Shown here in pieces: positions 1 through 5,801 of a stretch of DNA of 7,733 nt. The stretch is from Hirschia sp964351655 (GTDB lineage Bacteria > Pseudomonadota > Alphaproteobacteria > Caulobacterales > Hyphomonadaceae). Numbering within the stretch: position 1 is the stretch's first letter; each line of letters begins with the position of its first letter. Below the pieces are notes generated by a model. That model ran no database searches and was not told the origin of the DNA. It saw nothing but the letters and a program-made list of their open reading frames with translations. The translations under genes and the position numbers were made by a program. The stretch is from NCBI GenBank assembly GCA_964351655.1, contig CAYGPD010000074.1:1-7733 (forward strand). Reading direction: 5' to 3'.

Positions 1-21
1 GCCTTGTGGAGCGGAGTATGA
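1..21 (+). CDS. possible 3' tail of an upstream gene (partial)
   Basis: Reading from base 1, the frame gives Ala-Leu-Trp-Ser-Gly-Val and then TGA at 19-21. That stop would overlap the msrA ATG (18-20) as an ATGA junction, the arrangement typical of translationally coupled genes. Six codons are far too few to identify a product or prove coding, so this is only a hint that msrA may be the distal gene of an operon entering from the left. Confidence 0.2.
   Translation, partial: ALWSGV
8..11 (+). promoter_or_regulatory. Shine-Dalgarno GGAG that fixes the msrA start
   Basis: GGAG at 8-11 lies 6 nt before the ATG at 18. An in-frame GTG at 6 has no room within the window for its own ribosome binding site, and it would overlap this one. 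The ATG at 18 is therefore the better start. Confidence 0.6.
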
Positions 22-650
22 ACATTTCCCTTGAAAAATCAAAATTAGTGTCGCCTGAAAATGCACTCGCTGGTCGAAGTGAGGCTTTGCCAACGGCCAA
101 AACGCATTTTGTGAATGGAAGGTCGCTCAAAGGAGATATTCCAAAAGGCTTTAGCGAAATATATCTTGGGCTTGGCTGTTTCTGGGGAGCAGAGCGCCGC
201 TTCTGGGAAACAGAAGGTGTGTATGTCACATCTGTTGGCTATCAGGGCGGCTATACACCCAATGCCACTTATGAAGAAGTCTGTTCAGGGCGCACAGGTC
301 ATGTGGAGATTGTCCATGTTGTTTATGATCCCTCGGTGATTAGCTTAGAGGGTGTATTGAAAGTGTTTTGGGAAGCACATGATCCAACCCAAGGCATGAA
401 GCAGGGGAATGATTTGGGAACGCAATATCGTTCTGCTGTGTTCGTTGTAAATGATGCTGATCTTGCGCGCGTTGAGGCAAGTCGTGACGCTTATCAAACA
501 GCACTGAGCGACGCTGGAAAGGGAAAAATTACGACGGATATTTCTCTTGCGGGTCCCTATTATTACGCTGAAGAATATCATCAACAATACTTAGCCAAAA
601 ATCCATCTGGCTATTGCGGTCTAAAGGGAACAGGCGTTGTCTGTATTTAA
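18..650 (+). CDS. msrA: peptide-methionine (S)-S-oxide reductase MsrA
   Basis: MsrA reduces the S-epimer of methionine sulfoxide in proteins and free methionine, a cytoplasmic oxidative-damage repair step recycled by thioredoxin. The 210-aa product carries the signature G-C-F-W-G at about residues 53-57, with nucleophile Cys54. The T-G-H-V-E motif supplies the conserved acidic residue (about Glu97), and G-N-D-L-G-T-Q-Y-R-S at about 130-139 belongs to the substrate pocket. The C-terminal G-Y-C-G (Cys200) and a last cysteine at 209 match the two resolving cysteines of the long E. coli-type enzyme. The roughly 45-residue N-terminal extension before the catalytic motif is also typical of that class (E. 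coli MsrA is about 212 aa). No signal peptide is visible. A GTG at base 6 would add only four residues. The gene stands alone before a strong terminator, and no msrB is visible downstream. Confidence 0.96.
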   Translation: MNISLEKSKLVSPENALAGRSEALPTAKTHFVNGRSLKGDIPKGFSEIYLGLGCFWGAERRFWETEGVYVTSVGYQGGYTPNATYEEVCSGRTGHVEIVHVVYDPSVISLEGVLKVFWEAHDPTQGMKQGNDLGTQYRSAVFVVNDADLARVEASRDAYQTALSDAGKGKITTDISLAGPYYYAEEYHQQYLAKNPSGYCGLKGTGVVCI

Positions 651-670
651 GGCAAATTGAAGTGTAATCA

Positions 671-710
671 AAAGCGCGATAGGATAAACCTGTCGCGCTT
701 TATTTTTATT
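671..710 (+). terminator. Rho-independent terminator after msrA, probably shared by both strands
   Basis: The arms AAAGCGCGATAGG (671-683) and CCTGTCGCGCTTT (689-701) form a 13-bp stem with one T-G wobble. The loop is five bases (684-688). On the plus strand it is followed by a T-rich run to 710, giving a standard intrinsic terminator 20 nt after the msrA stop. On the minus strand the stem is followed by a shorter T-run, and it lies about 30 nt past the stop of the convergent gene. It could therefore end both transcripts. Confidence 0.85.
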
Positions 711-729
711 CGTCAATTGGGTTAGATTG

Positions 730-1791
730 TTATATGCCGCCTCGGGTAATTGAGAAACGACGGCGTGTTCCAAGCATTTTCTGACAATCGGAAATCGTTT
801 GCGCGGCAAGCTCAGCTGTTTTGAATTTGCTTTCGGCACGAAGAGCTTCAAGAGCATCCGTAAGATGACCAACAGATTCTTGTAGAATTGTCGGGTCAAA
901 TTTTTGTTCGCATCGTATTTTTAAGGCGCGGCCAAGGTTTATCTTCGCACGAACCCAGCGATCAGGTGTTTCTGAGCGATCGATATTGTCAAGAGTTGCT
1001 TGAAGTATCTCAACTGAACGTGCGCGCCAGTCGCCCATATCCGCAAGTGAAAGCTGCACACTACCTGCAGAATAATCATCTTCGATGTCACCGCGAAGTG
1101 TCGCATCCATTTTAGGGTTTTGGTTGAGAATACCTTGCAATGCTACAACAACCGGTTCAAGGCGCTCTGCTCTAAAGTCTTGCGGACGTGATAGGGCTGG
1201 GCGTAGTTCACGCGCAGTCGCATAGGCAAGTGCCGCTGAAAGCGGGCTTGTCCAATCATCTTTGTTTTTTGGAAGTATAAGTGTGCGATGCTGATATTGG
1301 GTATGTTTTTTAGAATCATCTCGGCGAGCGATACGTGCGACGATTTTCTTTTTCTTTGTGCCTTCACCCCACATAACGAGGTCAGCCCCCGCTTGTTTCA
1401 AAAGCGATTGGGCTTCTTCTTCGCTGGTTATGCGAACGGGGAACTCAATCACATCGAAAGGGCCACCAAACATAAATCCTTTTAGGTGACTACGTGCTGC
1501 TTCAGATAAAAATTCGCTTGCGGCTTTACCGTTTTTACCAAAACCCTGAGTGATAAGCACTCGCGCGCCAATATCTGTCCCACGGCGTACTTGAGATGCC
1601 GTTCCAGCAAGGTGAGCTGCGCGGGCTGCGCTCCAAAGCATTTTAAAAACAAAAAGGATAAGTGTCAGAAAAGCTGCCAAAGCAACGATCACACCAAAAC
1701 TAGCGAGTTCTTGGTGGGATAGAATCCAACTCTCCGCCATGTTCCAATAGCGCAGCGTGCTGGATATCATGCTGTCAAACGTGATGTTCAT
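730..1791 (-). CDS. membrane-anchored protein with TPR-like helical repeats, function unknown
   Basis: The 353-aa product has one clear membrane segment at about residues 29-49. Basic residues follow it (Lys50, Arg57, Arg69, Arg70), so by the positive-inside rule the large C-terminal part should be cytoplasmic. Residues about 75-150 look like an alternating alpha/beta domain: a strand V-L-I-T, a helix, then G-A-D-L-V-M-W-G-E-G near 135-144. This loosely recalls the N-terminal domain of TolB/FlgO-like proteins, but I do not claim homology. From about 205 the sequence is helical. A W-V-R-A-K-I-N-L-G-R-A-L stretch followed by L-T-D-A-L-E-A-L-R-A matches the TPR-like repeats common in alphaproteobacterial proteins. 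A scaffold or assembly role is inference. The ATG at 1791 lacks a good Shine-Dalgarno, so the start is uncertain, and Met8 or Met18 are alternatives. It is convergent with msrA. Confidence 0.8.
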   Translation of the reverse strand: MNITFDSMISSTLRYWNMAESWILSHQELASFGVIVALAAFLTLILFVFKMLWSAARAAHLAGTASQVRRGTDIGARVLITQGFGKNGKAASEFLSEAARSHLKGFMFGGPFDVIEFPVRITSEEEAQSLLKQAGADLVMWGEGTKKKKIVARIARRDDSKKHTQYQHRTLILPKNKDDWTSPLSAALAYATARELRPALSRPQDFRAERLEPVVVALQGILNQNPKMDATLRGDIEDDYSAGSVQLSLADMGDWRARSVEILQATLDNIDRSETPDRWVRAKINLGRALKIRCEQKFDPTILQESVGHLTDALEALRAESKFKTAELAAQTISDCQKMLGTRRRFSITRGGI

Positions 1792-1807
1792 AGGCGTTGA
1801 AAAACCG

Positions 1808-1821
1808 ATCTTTGCAAAGAT
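1808..1821. promoter_or_regulatory. perfect 14-bp palindrome, candidate operator of the TPR gene
   Basis: ATCTTTGCAAAGAT is identical to its own reverse complement. It lies 16 bp upstream of the ATG of the minus-strand TPR gene, where a dimeric repressor could block transcription or the leader could form a small hairpin. No known regulator consensus is recognised. A palindrome of this length is rare by chance in an intergenic region of this size, but function is unproven. Confidence 0.4.
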
Positions 1822-1985
1822 AATCCCGTATCACATAGTCTAGTTTTGTATGTGTGCGCAACGTAATTAGGCATTCATAGCGCATGAATTGACATAGAGA
1901 AATCAAATTAACCAAGTTGATTAATATATGATCAATTAAAGTTAATAACTTCTTAGATGAAATAAAGAGCTCGCTGGAAATATGC

Positions 1986-2009
1986 GGGGATACTGCAGAA
2001 CTTATCCCC
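1986..2009. promoter_or_regulatory. GGGGATA-N10-TATCCCC dyad, copy 1 of 2
   Basis: Seven-base inverted arms (1986-1992 and 2003-2009) flank a 10-nt spacer that contains the palindrome CTGCAG. The right half lies in a 13-nt block, AACTTATCCCCCT (1999-2011), repeated exactly at 7663-7675, where a GGATA arm again sits 10 nt before TATCC. Arm centres are about 17 bp apart, suited to a dimeric DNA-binding protein. The element is 55 bp upstream of the alpha/beta-hydrolase start. The regulator is unknown. Confidence 0.45.
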
Positions 2010-2019
2010 CTGTGTTTTT

Positions 2020-2052
2020 CCTCACCTATCTTCGTCACTTTAAAAAGTGAGG
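2020..2052 (+). promoter_or_regulatory. leader with two mutually exclusive hairpins next to the hydrolase ribosome binding site
   Basis: TCACTTT (2035-2041) can pair with AAAGTGA (2044-2050). Alternatively CCTCAC (2020-2025) can pair with GTGAGG (2047-2052), which reaches into the purine-rich Shine-Dalgarno at 2051-2058. Both cannot form together, so a translational switch is possible if the transcript begins upstream of 2020. The inner arms have only two unpaired bases between them, which strains an RNA loop. They may instead form a DNA operator. Confidence 0.3.
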
Positions 2053-2058
2053 GAGGGG
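2051..2058 (+). promoter_or_regulatory. strong Shine-Dalgarno selecting the TTG start at 2064
   Basis: GGGAGGGG at 2051-2058 ends 5 nt before TTG at 2064. The next in-frame ATG encodes residue 43, beyond the first hydrolase strand and the H-G-I-G motif, so it cannot be the start. The TTG is therefore well supported. Confidence 0.7.
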
Positions 2059-2063
2059 TTCAA

Positions 2064-2954
2064 TTGTCTATCTTGGAGAATGCAGCGACACACCAGCGTG
2101 CAGACGCGCATAAAAAGCGCGTAGCGGTACTCGTCGTGCATGGCATTGGCCGTCAAGCAACACCGCCACAGCACCAACCTGATAAGCGCATGTATTCTCA
2201 GGGACTGTTTCAAAAAGTACGGTCTCATCTTGAGAGCAATTCTATCGACATCACTCAAGATGTGGCGTGGATCGAAGCAAATTACGCGCATGTGTTCAAC
2301 AATGTTCAGTCAAATTATTACGCGCGATTAGGCCAGCAGATAAAGCGCTCCCGCGTGCGCCAGCTCGTAGTTGAAAATTTGGGAGATGCCGCAACCTACA
2401 GGCCGCAAATGCAGGAAGTCGGGCGTTCAGATACGGTGTTTGCGCGTGTTCAGCAGTCCATTTGCACCGCCCTTAATCGTCTCGAAGCGGAATGTTTGCC
2501 CCATGCGCCATTGATTGTCCTTGCGCATTCACTTGGCGGGCAAGTTATGATGGATTATTTTCAAACGCGTAGTCCCAATATCCATACAAATTTTGAACGC
2601 GCACAAACGCTAAAGCGATTTATCACTTTTGGCTGCAATATCCCTTTGTTTCTGCTTGGGCAGGCACCGGACACGATCACCGCGATATCTCACCCTTCAG
2701 GTTTGCAACCGGACATGCTCTTGCCATGGTGGCTCAATTTTTATGATCGCGATGATGTGTTGGGATATCCTCTCATACCCACAGGTAACGGGTTTGAGAT
2801 TTTGGGAGATACGGGGCAATTGCGCGATATCGAGATCAATGCGGGTAATCTGTTCACGCGCTGGAACACGCTCTCGCATATGGCTTATTGGACCAATCAC
2901 GCGCTCGTAGAATATATCGCTGCAGATATTGCACATTTGTTGTCACACAACTGA
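2064..2954 (+). CDS. alpha/beta-hydrolase fold serine hydrolase, substrate unknown
   Basis: The 296-aa product has no visible signal peptide or membrane segment and is probably cytoplasmic. The first core strand V-A-V-L-V-V runs into H-G-I-G at 26-29, a typical oxyanion-hole element. The nucleophile elbow is A-H-S-L-G-G at 154-159 with Ser156. The acid is probably Asp230 or Asp231 in N-F-Y-D-R-D-D-V, and the histidine is probably His272 in S-H-M-A-Y-W; His279 is the alternative. This order and spacing fit a complete triad in an esterase/lipase-like family, and W-L-N-F-Y-D followed by S-H-x-x-Y-W is a pattern I associate with uncharacterised bacterial hydrolases. The substrate cannot be read from the sequence. 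It is 105 nt upstream of another hydrolase gene on the same strand and could be co-transcribed with it. Confidence 0.88.
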   Translation: MSILENAATHQRADAHKKRVAVLVVHGIGRQATPPQHQPDKRMYSQGLFQKVRSHLESNSIDITQDVAWIEANYAHVFNNVQSNYYARLGQQIKRSRVRQLVVENLGDAATYRPQMQEVGRSDTVFARVQQSICTALNRLEAECLPHAPLIVLAHSLGGQVMMDYFQTRSPNIHTNFERAQTLKRFITFGCNIPLFLLGQAPDTITAISHPSGLQPDMLLPWWLNFYDRDDVLGYPLIPTGNGFEILGDTGQLRDIEINAGNLFTRWNTLSHMAYWTNHALVEYIAADIAHLLSHN

Positions 2955-3046
2955 ATGGTCTGGTTTTAAAAGCGTGATCAAGTGAAAGTGATCTTTGCTG
3001 GCTTGCGTCTTCTTATATGGATAGGCATTCTCGTGCCATTAGCAAA

Positions 3047-3052
3047 AGGGGA
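3047..3052 (+). promoter_or_regulatory. Shine-Dalgarno supporting the ATG at 3060
   Basis: AGGGGA (3047-3052) ends 7 nt before the ATG at 3060. The longer in-frame GTG start at 2982 has no purine-rich site in front of it, which favours the shorter protein. Confidence 0.6.
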
Positions 3053-3059
3053 CGATAAA

Positions 3060-3944
3060 ATGTGCGATGAATTGACTGAACGCGACAACATAAAACTCAG
3101 CACCAGTGCATTAGATCGCAGAATGTTTGCTAAGCTGGGCACAGTTGCAACCTTTTTAAGCCTTTTGCCAGGGTGTGCCGCGTCTGATGTACCTGAAAAT
3201 GCTATTGTAGAAACTGAAGTCAACGTTCCAATGGCTGAGGGCGTTTCCGATAGTTACTATGTGAGGCCCAGTACCGGAACATATCCTGCGGTCTTAATAT
3301 GGCCAGATATCAAAGGGCTTCGTCCTGCATTCAAAGCGATGGGAAAAAGGCTTGCTATGGCGGGATATGCGGTTCTTGTCGTCAATCCATTTTACCGCGA
3401 TGCAACACATCCTGTTGTCGGTCCAGATGCAAGTTTTAGCGATCCAGAAACACGTGCTTTCCTGCGTGAAATGGCAAATAAATTGAACCAAGACGCAGCC
3501 ATGTCTGATGCGCGGGCCTATATTCAGTTTCTGGATGTCCAACCAGAGGTCGATACATCGCGTAAAATGGGAACCGCCGGATATTGTATGGGCGGACCAC
3601 TTATCATGCGTACAGCCGCAGCAGTTCCAGAGCGCGTCGGCGCAGCAGTATCCTTTCATGGTGGCGGACTCGTAACGGATAAACCAGATAGCCCGCACCT
3701 TCTGATCCCGCAAACACCTGCAAGCGTATTGCATGCGGTTGCAGAGAATGATGATGCACGTGATCCAGAGGCGAAAATCGTACTTGCGGAGGCTTATAAA
3801 GCGGCGGGTATTCCTGCGGAAATCGAAGTTTATGCAGGTGCTAACCATGGCTGGTGCCCCCCCGATTCAGATGCCTATAATGAAGCGCAGGCGGAACGTG
3901 CTTGGGGTAGAATGCTTGCCCTCTATGAAGCAGCTCTGGTGTAG
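3060..3944 (+). CDS. dienelactone hydrolase family protein, predicted Tat-exported lipoprotein
   Basis: The 294-aa product belongs to the dienelactone hydrolase family, alpha/beta-hydrolases with a cysteine nucleophile. G-Y-C-M-G-G places Cys176 at the elbow, A-E-N-D-D gives Asp231 or Asp232, and A-N-H-G-W gives His263. These spacings are close to the Cys123/Asp171/His202 triad of the classic enzyme. The N-terminus has a twin-arginine motif D-R-R-M-F-A-K (Arg20, Arg21), a hydrophobic stretch, and L-L-P-G-C with Cys39 as a likely lipidation site; proline at -2 is unusual for a lipobox. I infer folded export by Tat and anchoring in the periplasm. A GTG start at 2982 would add 26 residues that are themselves hydrophobic, but it has no Shine-Dalgarno and would bury the Tat motif. 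The true substrate is unknown, and no aromatic-degradation genes are nearby. Confidence 0.88.
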   Translation: MCDELTERDNIKLSTSALDRRMFAKLGTVATFLSLLPGCAASDVPENAIVETEVNVPMAEGVSDSYYVRPSTGTYPAVLIWPDIKGLRPAFKAMGKRLAMAGYAVLVVNPFYRDATHPVVGPDASFSDPETRAFLREMANKLNQDAAMSDARAYIQFLDVQPEVDTSRKMGTAGYCMGGPLIMRTAAAVPERVGAAVSFHGGGLVTDKPDSPHLLIPQTPASVLHAVAENDDARDPEAKIVLAEAYKAAGIPAEIEVYAGANHGWCPPDSDAYNEAQAERAWGRMLALYEAALV

Positions 3945-3980
3945 AGGAGTATTGAGGCGAACACGTCTGGAAATGCCAAG

Positions 3981-4007
3981 TTAACGCGAAGGTTGTAAAG
4001 ATTAACG
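3981..4007 (+). repeat. pair of TTAACG direct repeats, 21 bp apart
   Basis: TTAACG occurs at 3981-3986 and 4002-4007, start to start 21 bp, or two helical turns, in the 153-bp gap before the 137-codon gene. Each is followed by an A-rich purine tail. Same-face spacing would suit cooperative binding. The TTAA cores do not have the 7-nt spacing of a CtrA full site. This could be chance. Confidence 0.25.
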
Positions 4008-4097
4008 AAAAAGCAGGAAATTTCCACAATAATTCCCCAACAAGACGAATTTGGCCCATGCGGTGGCAAGTAATCGGTTGTTGTACGGGAAATCAGG

Positions 4098-4511
4098 ATG
4101 CACGCATCGACGTTGAAAATTTTGGAGATTATCAAGCGCTCAAGACACCATTTTACGGATCTTGAACTCGCTGATTTTGTTCATGATATTCGCAAAACAG
4201 AGAATGCGGCCCTTATTCCTTTGCTCAAACCAAAGACACGCACTGTCTATTCGTTTGAAGAAACTGATCCGCAGTTTTTAGAGTTTCAGTCTATTCGAAA
4301 ACAGCTTCTGCACATTCATAATGAGGACTATATTTCTGATATAGTCCGTGTGCTGAGTGCATGCAAAATGGCCGAAGAGTTTGACCTGCGCCAGTTTCAT
4401 AAGAAATCTATTCCCGCTTTTTATGATGCGATCACGCAAATCATCACGCCTGAAACGCTGATTGATGTCGCGATGAAATACACAGCCCACAGAATGCGCC
4501 TTGCCGCCTAA
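4098..4511 (+). CDS. hypothetical 137-aa helical protein
   Basis: I do not recognise the family. The product has no signal peptide or membrane segment and reads as mainly helical and charged. It has an N-terminal helix ending in I-I-K-R-S-R (about 11-16), a leucine- and aspartate-rich segment around 20-32, and a C-terminal helix ending in basic residues. One cysteine is at about 89. The ATG at 4098 is preceded by GGGA (4087-4090) at 7 nt, a moderate Shine-Dalgarno. The stop is only 6 bp from the stop of the convergent outer-membrane gene, so the two transcripts almost certainly overlap at their 3' ends. Continuous reading through 138 codons and a plausible start support a real gene, but nothing in the context indicates function. 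Confidence 0.65.
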   Translation: MHASTLKILEIIKRSRHHFTDLELADFVHDIRKTENAALIPLLKPKTRTVYSFEETDPQFLEFQSIRKQLLHIHNEDYISDIVRVLSACKMAEEFDLRQFHKKSIPAFYDAITQIITPETLIDVAMKYTAHRMRLAA

Positions 4512-4517
4512 TTAGCG

Positions 4518-5609
4518 TTAGAATTTGCGGCTCAAGCTAAACGCGCCAAAGCGCTGCGGTTCTTCTTGTTCGTCATATTCCTTGGATCGCTCCACAAGCG
4601 TGAGCGCAGCTTGCACACCAAACACCTGCACCACCAATCCCCCCTGATAATCGGTCACGAAATCACGGCGCGATAAATCCACAACATCCTCATTAATCAA
4701 ACTTCCATCCATGAAAATATTGTGTGCGACAGCGCGTCCTTCTACGCCGCCAAAGAAATACCAGCTAAAGGCATCATCGGGCACAAAATATCCTGCGCCG
4801 CCAAGGGAAGGGCGCACGCGGGGCGGCCCATAATCATTGGATAAGTCTTGGCCAATGCGCAATGTCAGCCCAGCACGTGCTTGCGTATACACATTGCCGA
4901 GTGAAATTCCGTAATTGGGCGTCAAATCAGCTCCAAAATCAGTGTCACCAATGCGTGCAATGCGGCGTGCTTTGCGTTCATAGGAGAGCACAATCCCCAG
5001 TTCATCTTCTAGCTGATTGTCCCAGCCCTTCGCGCCTTCAATGCCGATGAGGGAATGAAACTCATTTTGCGCAAATTCACCGCCCGCACTCGGGCCAACA
5101 ATGCCCACTTGGAGTGACATTTGGTCGATGATATTGCGCTGTGCCATGACGGCGGAATATTCCCCATATAGCCAACCGGCATAAGGGTGCTGATCAGGTA
5201 TTTTTGTCGTCGCTTCAATATCGGTGGGGGTGAAAATGGATTGCCCAATCGCCACGCCGCGCCGCAAAACAGCATCATCCTCCGCCCCAAAAATAGTGTG
5301 CGCGATGTATTTCACAATATCACTTTGCGATTGTTTTCCGGAAAGCCACGCCAAGCGCATGCCGTTTGTGTAGCTTCGGTCTGTGTTTGCGAAGCTGTCA
5401 TTTTCCCACACAAAGGTGAGGGTGGACGCTTCATCCTTTGTGGCGTTGCTGGCTTTAAAAAGTTCAACCCGCGACACTTTTTCAGGCTGTGTGCTATTTT
5501 TTTGGGGGCCGTCAATAGGGGCATCATTTTCGCGAACATCTTGAGCGAAACCATATGGCACACACAGAGCAAACAGGCTTGCGCACAAGGATAGTTTTTT
5601 ACGGATCAT
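4518..5609 (-). CDS. lpxR: LpxR/DUF2219-family outer-membrane lipid A deacylase
   Basis: LpxR is a 12-stranded outer-membrane barrel that removes the 3'-acyloxyacyl chain of lipid A, usually calcium-dependent; in pathogens this lowers endotoxin recognition. The 363-aa product starts with a Sec signal peptide (basic M-I-R-K-K, hydrophobic core, cleavage likely after A22 in G-F-A-Q). The family hallmarks follow in order: W-E-N-D at 68-71 (Asn70, Asp71), Y-T-N-G-M-R at 80-85, and H-P-Y-A-G-W at 141-146 with the presumed catalytic His141. After these come a G-W-D-N-Q-L-E-D-E segment near 195-203, amphipathic strands to the end, and a terminal phenylalanine typical of barrel assembly signals. The start at 5609 is chosen for GGAG (complement of 5615-5618) 5 nt upstream; an open frame extending to 5657 lacks such a site. 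It is somewhat longer than the Salmonella enzyme, owing to a 40-residue charged linker after the signal. Activity and exact specificity are inferred. Confidence 0.88.
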   Translation of the reverse strand: MIRKKLSLCASLFALCVPYGFAQDVRENDAPIDGPQKNSTQPEKVSRVELFKASNATKDEASTLTFVWENDSFANTDRSYTNGMRLAWLSGKQSQSDIVKYIAHTIFGAEDDAVLRRGVAIGQSIFTPTDIEATTKIPDQHPYAGWLYGEYSAVMAQRNIIDQMSLQVGIVGPSAGGEFAQNEFHSLIGIEGAKGWDNQLEDELGIVLSYERKARRIARIGDTDFGADLTPNYGISLGNVYTQARAGLTLRIGQDLSNDYGPPRVRPSLGGAGYFVPDDAFSWYFFGGVEGRAVAHNIFMDGSLINEDVVDLSRRDFVTDYQGGLVVQVFGVQAALTLVERSKEYDEQEEPQRFGAFSLSRKF

Positions 5610-5614
5610 GCAAT

Positions 5615-5618
5615 CTCC
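5615..5618 (-). promoter_or_regulatory. Shine-Dalgarno GGAG deciding the lipid A deacylase start
   Basis: The minus strand reads GGAG here, 5 nt before the ATG at 5609-5607. The start it selects opens directly into a good signal peptide, whereas upstream in-frame starts (5657, 5627) would put a cysteine- and proline-containing tail in front of it. Confidence 0.6.
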
Positions 5619-5801
5619 GTCAGGCATAACGCATATGCCTTTGGGAAGGCAGAGCAAGGTAAAGAGCGCAGGGACGCCGCTATCATGTACGTCAATGAAT
5701 TGGCGGCTAATGTCAAAATAAAATCGTGTAATATTTATTTTTCGAACCGATTAATAGTGCGCGCTGTTGGGTGAATAGATACACTTGCCTAACCAGCAGA
5801 T

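Larger units (their letters stand above)
1792..2063. other. 272-bp AT-rich divergent intergenic region
   Basis: This region separates the minus-strand TPR gene from the plus-strand alpha/beta-hydrolase and should hold both promoters. It contains a 14-bp palindrome (1808-1821), a TTGAT/ATCAA dyad with a 9-nt spacer (1917-1935), a GGGGATA/TATCCCC dyad (1986-2009) and a leader hairpin region (2020-2052). I found no convincing -35/-10 pair at standard spacing on either strand. A minus-strand open frame through it (1775-2038) starts with GTG without a ribosome binding site and has no recognisable protein character. Confidence 0.7.

Noticed and set aside
1889..1894. TTGACA on the plus strand as -35 of the alpha/beta-hydrolase promoter
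   Set aside because: No -10-like hexamer is found at 16-19 nt spacing.
1917..1935. TTGAT-N9-ATCAA as an FNR/Crp-type box
   Set aside because: The FNR consensus needs a 4-nt spacer; here it is 9.
2001..2031. Heat-shock (sigma-32) promoter CTTA...CCTATCT
   Set aside because: The -10-like element fits, but the gap of about 20 nt and the CTTA instead of CTTG make it a poor match.
1775..2038. 87-codon minus-strand open frame across the divergent intergenic region
   Set aside because: It begins with GTG with no Shine-Dalgarno, overlaps the TPR gene start and its translation has no domain-like character in AT-rich sequence.
3294..3848. 184-codon minus-strand open frame inside the dienelactone hydrolase gene
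   Set aside because: It is antisense to a gene with a clear catalytic triad, and its product is rich in Cys, Trp and His with no motif, as expected of a shadow frame.
5187..5594. 135-codon plus-strand open frame inside the lipid A deacylase gene
   Set aside because: It is antisense to a well-supported outer-membrane protein and its translation lacks any recognisable family pattern.
5711..5716. TTGACA on the minus strand as -35 of the lipid A deacylase promoter
   Set aside because: No acceptable -10 hexamer occurs 16-18 nt further along; the hexamer alone is weak evidence.
5715..5741. AAAATAAA / TTTATTTT inverted repeat as a terminator of the TIR operon
   Set aside because: The 8-bp stem is entirely A/T with an 11-nt loop, too unstable for an intrinsic terminator.
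5763..5798. CTGTTGG / CCAGCAG pairing just downstream of the small basic gene as its terminator
   Set aside because: The loop is about 22 nt, the stem contains a wobble and no T-run follows on the minus strand.
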